Source: Eopsaltria australis | Taxonomy: Eukaryota > Chordata > Aves > Passeriformes > Petroicidae | NCBI GenBank assembly: GCA_034509425.1 | Contig: JAVTVJ010000072.1 | Span: 434,001-498,000, forward strand | Length of the DNA: 64,000 nucleotides | Reading direction: 5' to 3' | Part shown: in pieces, positions 1 through 13,616 of the stretch | Numbering within the stretch: the first letter of the stretch is position 1 | Layout of the letters: each line of letters starts with the position of its first letter | Notes under the pieces: generated by a model | Seen by the model: only the letters and a program-made list of their open reading frames with translations | Databases searched by the model: none | Told to the model about the DNA's origin: nothing | Position numbers and translations under genes: made by a program

Positions 1-3000
1 ACTCTACCCCAGACAAAACCATCACACAAAGCTTGTTTAATGGCTTGTGAATAAGGCAAGCTGAACACTACCCTAAAGCAGAAGCAATACTTGATGATCA
101 GGGGCATTTCTTTGTTTTGTGTTGTTGAGACTGAATAGGAAATGAACTGCAGATGGATGGCAATATTTTAAGCAGTGCTGACTGTCTCTGCATCTTCTTC
201 TCTGCTTCATGTTCTCTCTGTCAGTGTACCTATTAAAAAGCGCTATTAGTATGTGTAGATTTGCAATTTCATATATACACAGGCATATGTGCTACTTTTA
301 ATCTACCTAAACAGTTTCTTCCTGAGAGAAAACCACTTATCTGCTTTTGTTCTCAGACTGTGTGGAATTTTGATATTGCACATGGAAAGATTTGTAAAGA
401 TGACTGAAAAATATTATTACATAAAAGCAAGGGTTACTCAAATACTGCTCTGTTCAGAAAGTGTGATAACTTATAATTGTGGGGTTTATTGATTACAGCC
501 ATGCTGGTAACAGGCAGTATTGGATAAAAAATATACAGAGCAGATTAGAGGAACAGTGTGCGGCCTCCACATTATTTTTGCCTAGGTGCATGTTCACTGT
601 AAATATGGACATATTAAGTTTATTAAGTGTTTGAGCTTCTTAATAAAGAAAGATGTCTGCTGGCTGCTGTAAGATGAAGTGAAATTGAAATAATTATCAA
701 AGAAGATTCCATTGCAACTGGACAGTTATAAATATTATGTACGTATATATAAATGTAAAATAAATAACTAAATGAACTTTCACTTTATTTGCAAACCTTG
801 GTTGGAGGTGTAATCTGTATTATGCTAGTATTATACTATTATACAGAACACAGTAATGCAACTAGCATCACAATATCATTAAAAGGTTGGTTCTAATTCT
901 GTCTTGCTAAAAAAGGTGATTAAGAGAGGCTCAATTGATCTGAAAGAAAGTAAATCTTGCGTTAAAAACCTAAGTAAAAGTCAGATTTATCTGATTCTAT
1001 TGGTACAGTGCTTTTCAAGTCTTTATTTTTCCTACAATGCTTCCTGACATTACTCTTCTTTATAGGAGGTACAGCATTATATCATTAAAACATCAGCTCC
1101 TGCTGGGAGATGCATTCAGTGCCTTGGAATGCTTTAAGAAATAGGTGTTTTCTAAAAGCTGGTTTTAGTCAGCTATTTACTAAGTAAGAATATATTTAGG
1201 TGTCAATAGCAATTAGTCATTGAAGATTTTTTTCTTTTAATTAAAGCTCACACTTTAAAATACTAAATCAAGACAAGTTGTTCTGAAGAGGAACACTTTG
1301 TCCCTCACATTTCCTACCAGGCACAGATATTTTCAGGACTCTCCAAACAGTAGGAAATCTTTCTTCTAATCTGCTCACTTCATGCACTTCGACATCAAAA
1401 CACCACGTGTGGGCTATGGACCAAACTGATGCCGTGACACTACAACTGCTAGGCTTTTGTAAATATTCGGTATAGACTTGATCTTATTTATTTATTTATT
1501 TAAAAAATATATTTATTTCTTATTTGCAGGTAGTATATGCAAATAAAATATGCATCAAGTAATTGTTTGAGCTGACTGTAAATTAGGAAAACTCCTTTTA
1601 AGCCATTGTTATCTGTTATTAAGTACATATTTGAACAGTCATGAAATTTCACAATTTGCCCAATAGAACATAAAGGACTTTTTGTCATGTAAATATAGTG
1701 AGGGAAGCAAAGGAAGAAAATTTGACTCCACATTTTTTTATGGAAATATGAAAACAAAAGGAAAATAGCTAGAAACTACTTTCTCAGTAGAATCCTAGGA
1801 GCCAAGGAGATGTCAAATAGTTGCCAATAACAGAGGACTTGTACCTCCCATAAGGAATTTACCTATTTTCATGCAGAACACCTAGAATTTTCAGCTGAGA
1901 AATGTAACAAAAGTTCCTGAGTCTTTCAACTGGGACAGCAGGACTTTTTGAAATCACTGTCCTCAGACCAGTCTAATCTGCAAGAGAGAACAAAATATCT
2001 TTCCAGTAAAGGGTAATGAAAATTTGTCATTGACTCTTTAAAAATGAAGTCTGCTCCTCAATTGTAAAAAATAATAATTGTTTTCTTTTTTAAAAGTTTG
2101 ATTATTTTTTCTGTGAAATAATATTATAACATAAATTCGTCTTAAACTTTTTGCCTTATACTTCATCAGTCTGCCTCTCATATCAAGAAAAAAAATTCCA
2201 AATTGGTAGAAACTAGATTCTAGATACAAATTCCAGTTGGTAGAAACTAGATTTCCCTTTGTACCATATAGTAAGCCAGAAAAGTGCAGAAGTAAAAACA
2301 AGTTGACAAAACCCCCCAAACTTCAAGTAGTGGAAAGGTAAAAGCAAATAACTGTATTGAGAAAACACGTGTAACAGAATTAATTTTCTCGCTTCAGAAC
2401 TGAGGACTTGAGAGTGGCCTTGTACTGTGTATTGAATATCAAGATTCAAGTATGGCTGAGGAATGAAAAAGAACTAAAAGTGACTTGGGAAAAAAAGAAG
2501 CAAAGACATTAATGCAATAGACTGTTCAAAGCTGAAATAAAGTAAACGAAATGGAGGATATAATCTGCTTTTAGACCAGAGAAAACCCAAGTAGTATGAT
2601 CAACTTTTATTCTACAGAAAATAAAAAATATTTCTTCACATTCTTAAAAGCATGGACTTGTATTTTTCTGAGAATATTTAAGGTTAGTAAGTATTTCTCT
2701 ATGAACCCTTATTATCTGTGCAGAACACCTCAGTCACACTCTGACACATATACCATGATTAAAACTGTCAAAAATTTGCAAAAAGTAGCAACATGTTTTA
2801 TAATATCCCTCATTTTCTAAACCTTGCCTGTATTTATGACAGTAAATGCAAGTATTTATCAAATTGGCAGGCACTGAAAGTACTTTAAAATAATGTTCTC
2901 TCTCATACTTTATGAAAGCTTCGAAGTGATCTGTAATAGCTGGATGTGTAGTTAGTCAAATGAACAATAATAGACTTATTGCTGCAATGTATCTGCAGGG

Positions 3001-6000
3001 AAGAAGCAGAAAATGGAGTGAATGTGTTAATCACTCCAAGGAATTCAAACATTGATTTTTATATATTGAAAGCTGATTATAGGAAAGAAATTAATGTGCC
3101 GCTATATTTTTGCTTTTTCCTCTGGGACGATAAGAATTGGAGTCTGTTTATTTAGAAATAGTAATATCAACTGTATACATTCTTGGTCTTAATTAAATTT
3201 TATTTTGGTGTTACCTTATCAGTGAGAGTCAGATGGGGAGAACTGAATTTTGAGAATATGTGTTTTTTTCGTGCTGGAGGTAATCACTTTATTTTTATTT
3301 TTTTAATTCATCCCACTTGACCGAACTCTAGAAATGAAAGCAATCTCAACTCTAGTGTAACTTTATAGTTTCTGCTGTCTTTTCTCTTTACAAAGTAAGG
3401 TGAATAGGTGGAAGGGCTATTAGATAAGCATATCCACAGATGGCTGTTCAATCCTTATATTAAAGCATTAAAAATATTAGATAGTTGTATGTTGACTGCA
3501 TTTATTTAACATTGTTTTGGGGGTTTTTGCTGTTTTGTTTTTTTTTTAAGTATTCTATTAAAGTACTATGAAAGGATATAGGAAACTGAAAAATACCCAT
3601 AATAAATAAAAATCACTGAAGAAATATTAGATATTAAGAATAAAACCACACGTTTTGTCAGTGTGATGCTTAAAAGCACATAGAACTTAGAAGTTGACTT
3701 ATACCAAAATAGAAGGATCATGGAAAAGTGAAAGAAGCTGGTATTTTGGTAAAACCTTTGAAATTTTTCAGTTGTATTAAGCATGTAGTTTCTGAAATTT
3801 AGACCTGATTTAAAGGAAATGTGGGTTTAAATCTAGAAACTGGATGTGTCTGTACTTCATAATGTAATGCACTATAAAGATAACTAAGTTATTGCTGGTC
3901 CAAGCTGGTTTATGTACATGATTCAGTGAGCAATAGGCAAAGATACTTGTTGAATCTGGAAATTAGACCATCAGATCAGACTAAGTATTTTCACAGAGCC
4001 ATATCTGACATAATATTTCCCTTTTGTTACAAAAAAACCCAAGAGGATTCTAGACTACCATTGACAAAGAATTCTTAGTATGGAGGAGAAAACAATATTA
4101 ACATTCTACCTAATTTAAGAAAAGTGATCAAAAATTCTTGCCTTCCTAAGACATCAGACAAATACAGGCTTAATACAGTTTTAGGGTGTTTTTTGATTTC
4201 CCCTCCAAAAAGTTTTGAGCAAGAGCTTGAATTCAGAACTCATACTGTGGTGCATTGTTTTAATCCTCCAGAGGTTGGACATTCTTGGATGTGTGTCAGT
4301 CTTTTAGAAAGCATTGTAAAGTAGAAATGCAAGCAGTTATTTTCCATAGAATGTCCAGGTTCTAGAGCAAGAAAACTAGATGTTTGTCTGTAGAAAATAG
4401 CTTGGCAGTACTGTCATTACTAAGACCATCAGAATATGATATTGGAAGAATTGAATGTCATGAAACAGTGTTTGAAATAGTGAGGGACGGGTAAGTTTCC
4501 TATTATAAAGAAACAGCTGCCAATATGTGGAAAGAAGATCTTCATGTGTCTAGAAATAACACCTTTTTATCTTTATTTCATAAGGAAAAGTACTGTGCAA
4601 AGCAATGATCAGAGTTCACTTGAACAAATCAGACCTTCCTTTCTAGAGGGGGGAGACAGTAGTTTCCAAAAGGCAGAGAGACAGCCTGTTTGTGAAGATT
4701 TAGGGAAAGACCAAAGAGCTGTCAAAACACTGACTGAGGGAGAAGTTGAGTGCTTTCTGTAAACCTGTGCTGAAAGGGAGTCTAATACTCAGGATGCAAA
4801 ATAGCTATTAAAACAAAAAAATTTTTGGAAAATGGTATAAACTACCAATTATCATAGTTTGGCTGGAAGAATAATGAGAATGAAGGGGCTTTTGAAACAG
4901 TCATCATAAAGGAGCGAGTAATATATGTAAGAAAATTAAACTTAAATACAGATAACAAAAGAATTCAGTGATGTGGTGATATTATAAGCTGGGACTGTGA
5001 CCCGTTACATCTTCTTTGTTATTCTCACGTTGTATGTAGTATTTGTTGTTTAGCTTGGTTTCCGTATCCCACAAGAAGATGGGACACTTAAAATTTGGGC
5101 CTCTGTAGCCTCAATATTGAATACATATGTGATGCAGCTCTTGCTGACAGTACCATAGATAAGTCTAGATATCCTTTCACCACTTTGCTAGCCTCACCAT
5201 TTGTTTAGATCTCCTGCTTGTCAAGCCCATGGAAGCATGCCTTATAGATTATTCTCTGAGGTATGGCTTTCCAACATTGTAATTTCTTTCACCATAAATC
5301 ATTTCTAGACAACTTAAATGAACATTATTGAAGCTTATGGAGTTAAAATGAGACCTATCCTAAGTAACTTCACCAGACTGAGAACTTTGACCGATTTTTT
5401 TTAAAGCTTTGTCCATTAGACAAATTAAGATACAGCACTATATGTACTGATATCCTTTTTCATCATAGTAATTGAAAAATAACCAAATAAAAATATGATA
5501 TGAAGCAACTGCAGGAAGGAAGATTTAGGCAATTGAAATGTGCAAGTAATGTAAAATCTAAATCTCATTTAATAAAATTGAAGCTGGAAATAAGATCTAG
5601 AAGCTATCAAACTTGTGTTTTCCTTCTGAACAGTGTCATGTTTCCAAAACAGGCATACATGTTTACCTCTCAGATGTTGACAAGTATGTAAATTACTCAT
5701 GTAAGTTCTTCTACTGTAATGGCCACAACAGTCTAAAGACTGGAACTTTTCTAGTCTCTATTAGGGCTCCAGGTGGTCCTGAAATTAATTCCACTTGACA
5801 AAAAAAAATTGTATCTATATTCTAGACTTAAAAACATCATTATTTTCTGTAACTTGAAGGCACATAGCTATTACTAAGGATTAAAAACACTTTGTTAAAA
5901 TCTAAATCTGCCACTGTTAAAATGGTAACTTTTACTGTAGTACTTTTTGTTTCCTTAAATATGTGTTTATATTATCCTAGTGGCTAGATACCTCAATTGT

Positions 6001-9000
6001 CAAAAAAGATTCTTGTTTCTTCACATCTTAACTAGAACCAAGAAAAAATGAGTGTCTGAATAAATAAGCCAGTTCAAAAGATGAAAAAAAAAAAACCCTT
6101 AAGGAATAAAATAGAGGGAGCTACATCTATAAAAAAAATCAGTTCCCTCTTTATAATTTTCATTGATATATTACATTGTAAAAATGACACAATGCAATCC
6201 ATGGTAGATTTCAATGAATTCAAACATTAGCTAACTGAGTGTTTTTAAAAGATTTTATAGATGTGTAAAGGAAAGTATAACCTATGTTGAGCAAATGATC
6301 AAATGAAACTTGAGAGCTTTAAAGGAAAAGATTATTTAGCTGCTAATCAGGGACATAGTTCTCTCAAATCAGCTTACTTCAGGTAGCAGGTCTCTGGTCT
6401 TGATAACATATGTGACAGATGATTCATAACAGAAATCAGTATTGTATACTTAAAGTTATGTTTTCTTTAATAGTACGTGTTTTCAGCTAAATGATGTTAT
6501 CAGATTTCTTGTACTTATGGGATGGAACTGATAATGTTTGTTAATTTGTTTTTTGACAAAAAGCAGTAAAAAATTTGGTTGGGCATAATTTTCTAGCAAG
6601 ATGAGTCAAGAACTTGTATCTTGTGGTTGAAAATGTAATTTAGAAAAAGTTATTTAGTTTCCTGTTTCCTAAAATGAAACTTCATACTTGGTGGGTTAAC
6701 CTTGATTAAATATCAAACTCCCATCTGGTCACCCATCTTCCCTCCTCAACAGAACAGGAAGAGAAGTATAATGAAAAAGCTTGTGGGTCAAGATTAAGCT
6801 ATCACAGGCAAAAGTTTTAAAATATTTAAGATATTACACAGTATTGTGGATAAATAATCAGGAACATCATCCACAAAAATTCAGGTTCTATACCACAATA
6901 ACACTGTCTAGGAACAAACTGATATTTTTAAATACTTTAATCTATTAAAAATACCCTGTTATGTTATCCCACGAAGAAATGTTAGATAAATGCAAGTGGG
7001 CTATTTTGTCATCACAGATTTTTTCATACCTCTACTTTTTGAAAGAGCTGGCTGCTTCTTACATGTGATATTTTCTATCATTTTATTCGCTACTAGAGTA
7101 TCCAAAGAAGAGCTGGAAGTGCAAATGACTGTCTGGAAGTTTTTCTCATCTGTTAAGTTGCTATCCTCTTACCATCTTGCTCTTATTTTTGAGCATATCT
7201 CACACTGTTTTCTATAAATACCTAATATTACCTAGTGGATCTATAAATGTGTTCTTGAAAACATCATGCCAAAGGATACTTGGCACGTTCTCTGGACTTT
7301 ATAAATAGAAATGACCTGGATAGTGTGTCCAAAGAACAGTCAGAATGCAAAGCTTTCCTTCTTTGTGACTTGCCTATTAAAAGTGATAAAAACTGCACAA
7401 ATTGAACAAATTAATTTGAAAGTTGACTGACCTGATGTTTGTGTGTCTTGATGTAATATTGGATGTAAGATTGTTTTTCAAAACAAATACATGAAATACC
7501 AGGAAAGTTTTTTGGTCATGAAGATGTGGGGGTTTTTGGGCACATGTATTACATGTGTTAAAAATCAAGGTAAAAAATGCAAAAAATTTCTTGGAAAACT
7601 GATCTTCCACACATTCTGTAATGAAACAGTAGTAATTATATTTGTTTTGAATCACTGAAATCTTTACATTTGCATTGGAATTGGGATTTCTGAAAATTAA
7701 TCTTCTGAAGAAAGCCTTTATATAGGTAGCACATGACTCAATAATTGAATCATTTAATCTGGCTGGACTATTTTAAGTAGACAAGACACTCTACTTTTTT
7801 TTCTGATTTATGCTAGTCTCTGTTTTAAAAAGTAGTGCAGAATGAATTTTTATTCTACTGCTGTCACTGTTCCAACTATTTTCTTATTTTTCCCATTTTA
7901 GAAACTGCCAGGTTCTGAGATGGTTTTAAGAGGATGAAATTACATTACACCCTTAGAGATCAGGACTGGAAAGCCACTTGTGTTTAAGATGCACTTGATT
8001 TCAGTATTGTGAAGACTAGAATTTCTTGTTCTTCCTACCTCTTTGCTAAAACTGTTCTGTACAGTGCGCTTTCAAGAGCCATAACTGTTTGTGTTGCATC
8101 CGTTCGCTTTTAAGAGGATCCTATGGTGCAATTGCCAAAGGCAGGAAATGGAAAGGCTGAACAGGCATCTAACACTAGGATCTACAGTAACTTCAGACAT
8201 GCGTGTTAAGTGTGGTGGCTCTTTCTAGGCTTCCAAAGAAAATGGGATCTGTTGCCTTTGGGACAAAGCTAGACTCTGCTCAGAAGCCAGTTAATAGAAC
8301 CCAAGGAGTGCCTCTCTTCTCCTGAAGTAGTTTACCACCACCCTGGTATTTGGCAGTAAAAGGTCTCTTCCACTGTTGGCACTTGCCAGTTCCAAAACTT
8401 GTCAAATTGTGTCATTGTATTCAGTGGGGGACAGAGAAATACATTTTTTTGACAGGCATCAGTAACTAATCCAGACAAAACAGATTCAGGTATAATCTAA
8501 GTGTCTATGTCTATGTTTCTAAGAAGCCTAGCAAAAAACCAATCAATGTGAAGATTCAAAAATCGAAAAGGAGCTTGGATTATAACTCCAAAAGTTCAAA
8601 GTTGCACTAAACCATGGAAATAAATAGAAAGTCCCTTTTACTGGAATGTTAGTTGCAATAATTTGCATATATGAATGTGAAAAAAACCCTGCATTAAAGA
8701 TAAGCACTAAGCCACAAAATACATACATTAGGCAGGAACCTGTGCCAAACAGGATTGAGAAAGGATGGAAGAATCAGGACTTTATAAGAAGAAAATGTAA
8801 GACTTAAAGTTTACAGTGTATGACCCCAGGAAATACATTTTGCTAACAGTCTTTAGTGGAACTTTGTGCAGGAGAAAGATTGCTAAAGACTAAATTGCCA
8901 GGTGATCTGCCCTGAGCTAGAGACATTTGTCTATAGGGCCTAACACAATATGAGAGCAGTGTTGGGATTGTAAATAGCGCAGTTAAATAGAAAAAAAAAC

Positions 9001-9126
9001 CTGAAACAGAAGTAATTCCAGAAGCCTACATCCAGCAAACATCTAACCCAAACAGCTCACTCCTGCCATGCTTAGGTTAGACATATCCTAAATCTGAGGT
9101 GTTGTCATTTTACCAGGATTAATAGC
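1..9126. other. AT-rich unique sequence, no gene seen
   Basis: I see no coding exon, RNA gene or recognisable repeat here. Open frames are short (under 100 codons) on both strands, often start at non-ATG codons and show no protein-like composition. Only short poly-A/poly-T and TATT-type runs stand out, for example TTTATTTATTTATTT near 1,485-1,500. It could be intronic or intergenic. Confidence 0.6.

Positions 9127-9164
<38 letters not shown>
9127..9164. repeat. (AAT)n microsatellite
   Basis: About twelve uninterrupted AAT units, followed by a degenerate AAATAATC tail. A simple trinucleotide repeat, probably length-polymorphic. Confidence 0.97.
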
Positions 9165-9168
<4 letters not shown>

Positions 9169-12100
9169 TCTGACATCACCTAGAAAGTTAGAAAAATGTT
9201 AAACATCCTTTCAGAGGAATGTATAGCAGAATATGAACCAGATTTGTGAGATAAGTACATAGATGACCACATTTGCGCTTTACTAGAGGACAATTTACCA
9301 GGTTGTTGACATGCACTTCTAAACAGATAGTTTGCTATAAATCTGGATTGTTTAATTCATCACAATCAAAATAATGTTGGATTTTTTGCTTCCAGATTTA
9401 AATGACTTGAGTGTAGTAAAAATTCTTTTCATGCTGCAAAAATATTTTCAAAAACTACAGAAAACCAAGTCATCTGTCTGGGTTTTATCCTGTTCTTGCT
9501 TATACTTTACAAAAGCTTTCCAACTAACTTTCAATGGGAGTTGGATTTTTGGGGATTTTAAAAAACTGTAGTATCTGTTTGATATAATACTATAGTATTT
9601 TCCCAAAGCCTTCTTGTGATTTTTTGGAAGAAGTTCCAAGCAGAATTGGTAGGTCAGTCAATCAGTGTTTGTTTTCAATGGCCTTGTTAGGATAAAAAGT
9701 GTCCTACACCATTTGATTTTCTGTCAGCATCAGAAAAAAAAGGGATAGTGATTTCCCCTCTGGTACTTTCAATACACTTGTATGAACAGACTTGCATTCT
9801 GATCTAAATTATGAAACTGATCTGTGTGCTCCTTGTGTTACAAGTATGAATGTCAGCATGATATAAACAGAATATCTTCCATTCAGAAGGTAAAGGTAAA
9901 AAAGTTGTTCCTGGAACATAGTCTTTTGGGTGAGATCATACAAGTCTATTTTATTCCTTTTATTACAAACATTGTAGTGCACTATCCTGAGAATGCCTTA
10001 ACTTTTTTGAAATATATTTGTTATAGAAAGTGGAGCTACCCAGATTTTATTTACTATACTTTTCCTGTAGAGAGGAAAACCATAATGGAATACAAATACA
10101 GGTCATTCTTCTAATCTTCATCTCCTATATGGTTTAACTTTCAAGCTGCAACTTGAAAGAACCCCTAGTTCCCCAAGGTTTTTTACAGTAAATACAGTTA
10201 TTAGTAAGTAATGAGAATAAAAATAATTTTTTGAACAAATAAAAGGAATAAGAATCTGGTAAAAGCTATCTAATAAAAACATTAGTGGGAGAACAATTGT
10301 TTTGATTGTCACAAAGGAGACAGAACAAACACCTTGTGGGAGGAAATAATAAATAAAAAGTCCCAGGAGCCATTAAAATTGGAAACTGAAGTCAAGCTAC
10401 AATAGCTGCGGACTGTAACAGACTCAAATGATAAATGGAGTGGATGCTAGTCAGAATTCACAGATAACCCTTTGGCAGGAATACATTATGAAATGTTATT
10501 CATCCAAAATAAACTTCTTGGGAATCACAGTAATCCTGCTGCACCTTATACCTAGAGCTGCATTTTGGTAGAAAGGGTAGTCAAACATTCCCCAGAGATA
10601 GAGATAAGAGACTGTATTCATGGAGACGTTTTCACCTTCAGTGATACAGGAAATTCTAGAGGCATGTGAAAAGTATCAAGGTGACAGACAGACGAAATAT
10701 CTTTGATAAAGGAGTGACTAAAGAACCTGAAGTCCTCTCCATTGGGAGAGGACTGTGCAGGATACCAGGTAACTCTAACGTAACAGGCTGATCATTTTCA
10801 TATATGCTGCCTCTAGCTAACACAGTGGGGAGGAAAAAACTACATAGATGAAGCAAGAACGGAAACATTTTGCTCCTATCTAATTTGTTTTATCAGGTTC
10901 TAGGTAGGGAAAATAAATTAATCACTTATGTTCTTTGGTACTGGAAATGAATTAATGACTTGCACAGTGAATATTGTGTGGATTTGTAGAGAGGTAAGAG
11001 TGGGAATTAGGTGGCTGCAAGTTACAGCTGGAGGTTAAAGCTCAAACTCAGTGACAGTGTTGTTCTTTTAATCCCACATGTCAAAAAGAAAAGTGTTCAC
11101 TACCATACTATTTCTCTTATTTCTCTTAAGCTAAAAGCTCCCTTGCTTTTCATGAACTGCAGCATTCTTGATTTTGTACAGCATGTCCCATAGACTTTGA
11201 AATACTGAGGTTTTTTTTAATACATCATCCTTTTTATCCCTTTTTTAATCCTTTATTTTGCCACTTTGATATATGCCAATTCCTGACACAGAAAAAAGCT
11301 AACCATTAAATCATGCAATCCTAAAGTAATGTAGTTTATTAGAAAGGTCTTCTGGGCTGCAATGCCAGTGTTAATGCAATGCATATACTAAATCAAAACG
11401 GATCTAGGTGTCAATAAAAGATTCCAACATTTACATCTCACACAGGGCAATGGACTATTCTTTCCAAAGTGTAATGGGAGAAGGTTTAGTAAAACATCAT
11501 ACTTGGCTGACCTAAGAGAAAAGCACATTCAAAAATCACACCTTTTGAAAGAACAACCATTCTAATAAAAAAAATGTAAAATCTGAGAAGCCATCCTGAA
11601 ATAACATGCACGTGACAGGACCATGGTGAGCTGAAAAAATGTTATCAGAGGAACCTATGCAGTAACCACAAAAACTGCTCAAGAGGGGATAAGAGTAAGA
11701 GTACTTCTTCTCAGCATCTTCAATTGTCTGCTACATGTAAAACAGTTTCAAATATTTGCTTCTTTATTCAGAGCATTTGTACTGAAAAACTCCTAAACAA
11801 CAATAGGAAAAACCCATTCCAAAACTGCTCTCAAAAACCAGACGACATTTTTTTCACTGTACTATAAAAAAAAATTACTTTGGAGTCTGATATTATCTTG
11901 TAACTCTACCAGATGGAAATGGAAATGAACTGCTGGAGGTAATAGTCAGAGAACAGATCTATTAGTTTAAGAGATGTCATAGAATATTACAGATATCCAA
12001 CATTCCCAAGTCAAACAAACTTTTCAGAATAAGGTAGATATATCTCAAATAGTTTCATATGATAAGAAAGAGACATCAGAGATTTATATTAAGTGTCATA

Positions 12101-13516
12101 TGTTCACTAATGAGAAGCGTAGCCAGGATTATGTTCTAATACTAAGAAGAGTGGTTATTACACCTGGAGAACTTTTGTATTGTAGAAATCAAAATTCTTG
12201 CAAGTGGTATCGAGTGAAAATGGATTTGAGATCAATTCTGAACCTGAAAATAAAATAAAATGAATGTAGATTTTTGAATAATGGATCCTTTGGCTACATT
12301 TAGTGATTTTTTTTTTTTAATTTTTTTTTTTAGACCTAATTAAAGTAACTGTATTGAATTACACAAATATATAATCAGCTTATTGGATTTTTAGGAAACA
12401 TGCAATCAAAATTGAAAATAAAATCATGCAGTGTAAAATGCCTTATTTGTCTTCTTTATCCCCTTCCTATTCAATGTCACTTCTGCATCTGTCACCTGCA
12501 TTGTACCACCTGGGAGGTTTCAATTAATTTTCCTATGTTTATGCTAAAGTGTTGACATTCATCTGTTGAAATATTTATCAATTGACTGGAACAAATGTGC
12601 CCACTAAAGTTTATATAAGAGATGAGCAAGAGTTCTGCACAATGAATTCATGTGGGTGGACACCCATGCAGAACAAACTATTGTTATGTGATTATAATGA
12701 AGAATTTAATAAAATTTTTACTGAATTAAAACTCTCTTAGTTTTCAAAGAACTATGGGAAGAGAAACAGTTATCAAACCAACTTTCCTTGACTATCCTTT
12801 AGCAAAAGTTTCACAGGCTTTGTGGGACTTCATAACAAAAGCAGCTTGTAGAGCAACAGTAAAAAGAGATCTATGGTGCATCCAATACATCTAGACAGAA
12901 AAGATGACCTGATTTTCTGTACTAGTTGACAGTGATTAATACATGAAGGTCCTTGGAAAGCAAACACACTGTATGCTATAAAACTGAAAAGATGTACAGA
13001 GTGAAAAACAGATAGAGCTCTGAGGTGCAAAATACTAAGAATGGTGAAGCTCTCTTTCTTCTCTAAGAGACTGGGACCTCTAGCACCAGCTTCAGCTTTC
13101 AGCCAACAGACTAAAATGGGTCATAAAAGAAAAAGGAAGGGAGATGGAGTATCATATTTTGTGAATTTAATTTAAAACAGTTAATTTGGGTTCCCGTCCA
13201 CAATGCAAAGGAGCTAACATTTTGTGTTGAGAGGTTTTAGACATGAAGCAGTGGAGGGCATTTTGCCTTGTTTGTGAAGTCAAAATGCGGGAGCAACATT
13301 TCGGGTGTGTACTGCTTCTTTTTATGAAGTAGGAACAAAATTCAACACATAGGGATCGGAGAATTTGAGTTAAAGTCCTCCTACAAATTTATTCATGCAA
13401 ACACATTCTGTCAAAAACACAGGTAGGAGTCTGGAGCCAGTAAATCCAGAAAAACTAACCAGATACAGTCTTACATACTGGAAACAGGAACATCACATGA
13501 TTTTAGAGTGTTTATT
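9165..13516. other. AT-rich unique sequence, no gene seen
   Basis: No exon, RNA gene or named repeat is recognised. Two poly-T runs lie close together near 12,308-12,332. The longest open frame is 96 codons, at 9,824-10,114, and looks like chance. Confidence 0.55.
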
Positions 13517-13616
13517 AAAAAACAAACAACCAAAACCAAAACCAAAACCAAAAAAAACCACCAAAAAAACCAAACCAAAACACCAAACCAAAACAAAAAA
13601 ACCAAAACCAAACAAA
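13517..13616. repeat. 100-bp tract of only A and C (CCAAAA/CCAAA-like)
   Basis: All 100 bases on the plus strand are A or C, arranged as irregular CCAAAA, CCAAA and CAAA units. The tract begins right after TTTATT and ends before GTTG. It keeps stops out of the plus strand, so it inflates an apparent open frame at 13,395-13,895 into a Lys/Pro/Thr-rich artefact. Low-complexity tracts of this type occur widely in bird genomes. Confidence 0.93.
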
